A stretch of 64,000 bases of DNA, taken from contig JAHLLH010000002.1 in the NCBI GenBank assembly GCA_020444265.1, positions 233,033 to 297,032 of the forward strand, in the 5' to 3' direction. Below, in pieces: positions 61,050-64,000 of this stretch. The notes under the pieces were generated by a model. The model did not search any database. It had not been told where the DNA came from and was given only the letters and a program-made list of their open reading frames with translations. Position numbers and translations under genes: made by a program. Position 1 is the stretch's first letter; each line of letters opens with the position of its first letter. The stretch is from a bacterium. GTDB lineage: Bacteria > Electryoneota > Electryoneia > Electryoneales > Electryoneaceae.

Positions 61050-64000
61050 ATGGAAAATCGCGTGACGACGAGAGAATCGGACGAGACAACCAAACAGTAT
61101 CCTCTTCAGCCAATCTCACCAAGTCAACGAAAATACTGGGTACTTGCGCAACTTCTTCCTGAAAGCCGGGCCAATCATCTTCCTTCCCTGATGAAAATTG
61201 AGGGGGATCTGGATGTCAAGGCGTTCAGAGAGGCGTTTCAGGCGTATACCCTGCGTCACGATATTCTTCGAACGGCCATTGTTGTCCGTGATGGCGAACC
61301 GATGCAGTGTCTGCTGCCATCGGTGGAGATGAATTGGGTCGAGAAGGATCTGCGTCACCTGAACCCGGAAGATGTCGAAGCAACGGTGGTACGTGAAATG
61401 GGAGCGGTGTCAGGGCTTCCGTTCGATTTTTCGAACCCGCCGTTTCAACGTCATGTGCTCTTCCATACCGGCGAACAGACATGGTACTACGGATGCTGTG
61501 AATCTCACATATCCCTGGATATGCAATCCTGGGGGGTGATGAACGAAGAGATCGGGATCCTTTACCAAGCGATTAAAACAGGACAAACCCCCGATCTACC
61601 TCCTGTTGAGTACCCGTACAGCCGCTACACTCGCTGGCAGCTTGAGTGGGTTGACTCGCCCGAAGGGATTCAATACCTCGAAGAGTGGAAAACCCTGCTC
61701 GCGGGACGAATTCAGCCATCCTCCATCCCTACAGATTTTTCGCGCGCGGGTAGACCCTCTTCAGATATCGGATTCGCACCCATACAGATTTCCGTTGACC
61801 TGCTGGACAAGGTGAAGGCATTCGGCTTTGAACGGGTGCTGCCGGAGAGGTGGGCGCGTGCGTCCATCGCCACTGTGATTTCAGCAGCGTTGGTCGTCAT
61901 GCTGGCTCGTCAATCCGGAAGTCCGGAGCAGACGATTGGCATGGCCTACACAAACCGTGATGAGCCCGGCCAGAAGAGCTTTCATGGACCAGCAGTGAAT
62001 GCCTTGCCGGTCCCAATAGAGGCCAACGAGAAGGAGACCTTCACCGAGATCGCCCGCCGTTGTCAACAGACCATGAAACGGGTTTGGGAACTGCAGAAAA
62101 TGCCGCTCGAAACAATTGTCGAGCGGCTAAACCCCGAACGAAGTCAGGGACACAATCCTATGTTTAATGTAGGGTTGGAATTCGAGGTGGAGCGTGTCCT
62201 GACGATCCCCGGCCTGCAGGTGACGTGGATTCACCTGCTGAACCTCGGTTCAAAAGCCAACCTGAACATGGCCTTTCAGATTTGGAATGACAACCCAACA
62301 GGGTACCTCGAATTCAGTCCGGACCTGTTTCATCCTGAACGCGCACGTCTCATGGTTGAGCAATTTCTTCATATCCTCGAAACGGCTGTGGACAATCCTG
62401 ATACCCCCTTGTCGGAGCTTGACCTCCTTCCCGCCTCAGAGACCACGATGCAACTGCAGGAGTGGTGTAAAGGTGAGGATGACGTCGACGCTTTCATGAC
62501 TCTTCCAGGGTGGGTTAAACGGCATGCACGGATCACACCCACCGCCACCGCACTCCGGTCGAGAGATCAGGTGATGAGCTACGGGGAGTTGTGGGAACAG
62601 GCAGAACGATTGGCGGTTTGTCTTCGTAGCGAGGGTGTCCAACAGGGCGATGTGGTCGGTCTCTATGGCGAGCGGAAGGTTCCCCTGTTCGTAGCGATCA
62701 TCGCGGTTCAGCTTGCCGGGGCTTCTTATCTCCCGCTCGATCCGGACTACCCGTTGGAACGTGTTTCGTGGATGATCCAGGACTCCGGTGCAAAGCGTGT
62801 GCTGGTATCCGCCGCGCATAGGGATCGATTGGCAGGGAGCAAGGCTACGCTGATGGAGCTGGAGTCACTTTTGAGCTCGGGTTCGGCTGAGCATCAAGCA
62901 GCCTCGGCCTTGCCTTCCCAAACGCCTGATGATCGCGCCTATCTCATCTACACGTCTGGCTCAACCGGTCGCCCAAAAGGGGTCGAGGTTTTGCATCGGG
63001 GAGTCAGCAATCTCGGACATGCACAGCTTCGGGTGTTCGGGCTGGAGGCTGGATGCCAGGTCATGCAGTTCGCATCGCTCAGCTTTGACGCTTCGGTCTG
63101 GGAAATGCTGTTGGCCTTCACGTCGGGAGGCACGCTCTGCATACCTGATCGACCACAAACGCTTCCGGGGCAGGAGATGCTGGGGTTCCTGCGACAGAAC
63201 CACATCAACATGGTCACTCTCCCCCCCTCCGTGCTCTCCGCCCTTCCTGTAGTCGAGCTGCCGGATCTGGACACCATTGTTGTTGCGGGAGAACCCTGTC
63301 CAGCTCGGCTGGTGCAAACCTGGAGTGGCGGCCGGAGATTTTTCAATGCCTACGGCCCAACGGAGACGACCGTCTGCGCAACGGTGAACCTTTGCCGCCC
63401 GGATGATCCCAAGCCTTCGATTGGGCGTCCACTGCCGGGAGCGAGAATTCTGTTGCTGGATGAGCAACGGCATCTTGTCCCTGCCGGAGCCATTGGCGAG
63501 CTGTGTGTCGGTGGCGGTTTGCTCGCACGAGGCTACCTGAACCGTCCAGAGTTGAGCGAGGAAATGTTCGTTGACGACCCGTTTCTCCCGGGCGAACGAC
63601 TCTATCGCACGGGGGACCTTGCAAAGTGGCGAATGGATGGCAGGCTGGAGCTGATCGGGCGCAGGGATAACCAGGTCAAGATTCGAGGATTTCGAGTCGA
63701 GCTGGGCGAGATCGAAGCTGAACTGGCAAGGCATCCTCGGGTTCGTCAAGCCGTCGTGGTCCCGGCCTCATCGGACGAGGGGCTGCCTGATCATCTCGTC
63801 GCCTACTATATCGTCGTGGGGGACGGTTCCTTGCCCTCCGATGAGCTGAGGCGCCACCTGAGTGCCACGCTCCCCGGCCACATGGTGCCCTCTACCTTCG
63901 TCCCGTTGCAGGAATTACCCCTGACATCGAATGACAAAGTGGACAGAAAGCTGCTGGAAGAGCGTGCGAAAACCGAACGATCTTCGACAGAGTCGAAAGT
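61050..64000 (+). CDS. Nonribosomal peptide synthetase, first module (partial)
   Basis: At least 983 residues; the frame is open from 61008 to the window end. ATG 61050 is used; ATG 61014 and GTG 61062 are possible. Condensation domain (about 18-450): SPSQRKYWVLAQL, RHDILRTAI, CCESHISLDMQSW with the catalytic His153 (the usual first His is Ser), TNRDEPGQ, HNPMFNVGLEF. Adenylation domain (about 475-980): LIYTSGSTGRPKG (632 on), FDASVWE, NAYGPTETTVCAT, GELCVGG, YRTGDLAKW, RRDNQVKIRGFRVELGEIE, LPLTSNDKVDRKLL. Its pocket residues read D-A-W-T-V-A-A-V-C-K, close to the GrsA/TycA phenylalanine code. The carrier domain should follow beyond 64000. Confidence 0.93.
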   Translation, partial: MENRVTTRESDETTKQYPLQPISPSQRKYWVLAQLLPESRANHLPSLMKIEGDLDVKAFREAFQAYTLRHDILRTAIVVRDGEPMQCLLPSVEMNWVEKDLRHLNPEDVEATVVREMGAVSGLPFDFSNPPFQRHVLFHTGEQTWYYGCCESHISLDMQSWGVMNEEIGILYQAIKTGQTPDLPPVEYPYSRYTRWQLEWVDSPEGIQYLEEWKTLLAGRIQPSSIPTDFSRAGRPSSDIGFAPIQISVDLLDKVKAFGFERVLPERWARASIATVISAALVVMLARQSGSPEQTIGMAYTNRDEPGQKSFHGPAVNALPVPIEANEKETFTEIARRCQQTMKRVWELQKMPLETIVERLNPERSQGHNPMFNVGLEFEVERVLTIPGLQVTWIHLLNLGSKANLNMAFQIWNDNPTGYLEFSPDLFHPERARLMVEQFLHILETAVDNPDTPLSELDLLPASETTMQLQEWCKGEDDVDAFMTLPGWVKRHARITPTATALRSRDQVMSYGELWEQAERLAVCLRSEGVQQGDVVGLYGERKVPLFVAIIAVQLAGASYLPLDPDYPLERVSWMIQDSGAKRVLVSAAHRDRLAGSKATLMELESLLSSGSAEHQAASALPSQTPDDRAYLIYTSGSTGRPKGVEVLHRGVSNLGHAQLRVFGLEAGCQVMQFASLSFDASVWEMLLAFTSGGTLCIPDRPQTLPGQEMLGFLRQNHINMVTLPPSVLSALPVVELPDLDTIVVAGEPCPARLVQTWSGGRRFFNAYGPTETTVCATVNLCRPDDPKPSIGRPLPGARILLLDEQRHLVPAGAIGELCVGGGLLARGYLNRPELSEEMFVDDPFLPGERLYRTGDLAKWRMDGRLELIGRRDNQVKIRGFRVELGEIEAELARHPRVRQAVVVPASSDEGLPDHLVAYYIVVGDGSLPSDELRRHLSATLPGHMVPSTFVPLQELPLTSNDKVDRKLLEERAKTERSSTESK

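Overview
The window looks like chromosomal DNA of a Gram-negative bacterium of the Fibrobacteres-Chlorobi-Bacteroidetes (FCB) assemblage, probably one of its uncultured phyla. Four large exported proteins end in a type IX secretion (T9SS) sorting domain with the YPNPFN signature (ends near 16097, 23879, 33361 and 60518). There are several lipobox lipoproteins, a gingipain-like C25 peptidase, and many GC-rich palindromic repeats between genes. No rRNA, CRISPR array, transposase, integrase or phage gene was seen.

Layout. 1-5 kb: start of release factor 1, thymidylate kinase overlapping a DUF1684 protein, and a PAS sensor protein with a phospho-acceptor helix but no ATPase domain. 5-12 kb: an operon-like run of hybrid-type partners (sensor kinase, single-domain response regulator), a large lipoprotein, a ROK sugar kinase and a TPR lipoprotein. 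12-28 kb: QmoC-like Fe-S/cytochrome b protein, SRPBCC protein, T9SS cargo, ferredoxin-NADP reductase, metallo-beta-lactamase fold hydrolase, lipoprotein, M48 protease, an ABC-F ATPase with a repeat inserted in frame, T9SS esterase, TfoX-like protein and a TPR protein. 28-38 kb: a 1755-residue C25 peptidase family protein, beta-propeller lipoprotein, MFS transporter and HEAT-repeat lipoprotein. 38-48 kb: 3-hydroxybutyryl-CoA dehydrogenase and thiolase (four-carbon acyl-CoA metabolism), RhuM, lipoprotein, a second ferredoxin-NADP reductase, an aspartoacylase-like gene joined to a GCS2-CBS ligase, a small histidine kinase and hpt.

48.4-60.6 kb is the most striking part. A complete tRNA-Ser(GGA) stands at the left; an exact 67-bp copy of its 3' half plus downstream bases stands 12.1 kb to the right. 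Between these two att-like copies lie only metal-efflux genes and their control: cusC, cusB and cusA homologues, a Cys/His/Met-rich exported protein, a sensor kinase, a sigma-54 activator, and a His/Gly-rich T9SS cargo. Three 19-bp palindromes of the form ATTGAAC-N5-(G/T)TTC(A/C)AT precede the efflux operon, the regulator operon and the T9SS gene, and -24/-12 (sigma-54) promoter matches lie downstream of the first and third. Together these suggest a self-contained Cu(I)/Ag(I) resistance island in which a sigma-54 two-component system switches on both an RND pump and a secreted metal-binding surface protein.

Immediately beyond the right att copy, a nonribosomal peptide synthetase begins (condensation then adenylation domain) and runs off the window. 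Intergenic regions are rich in repeats, including three copies of an exactly 178-bp element bounded by inverted repeats, and a 240-bp element that has entered the ABC-F gene without breaking its frame.
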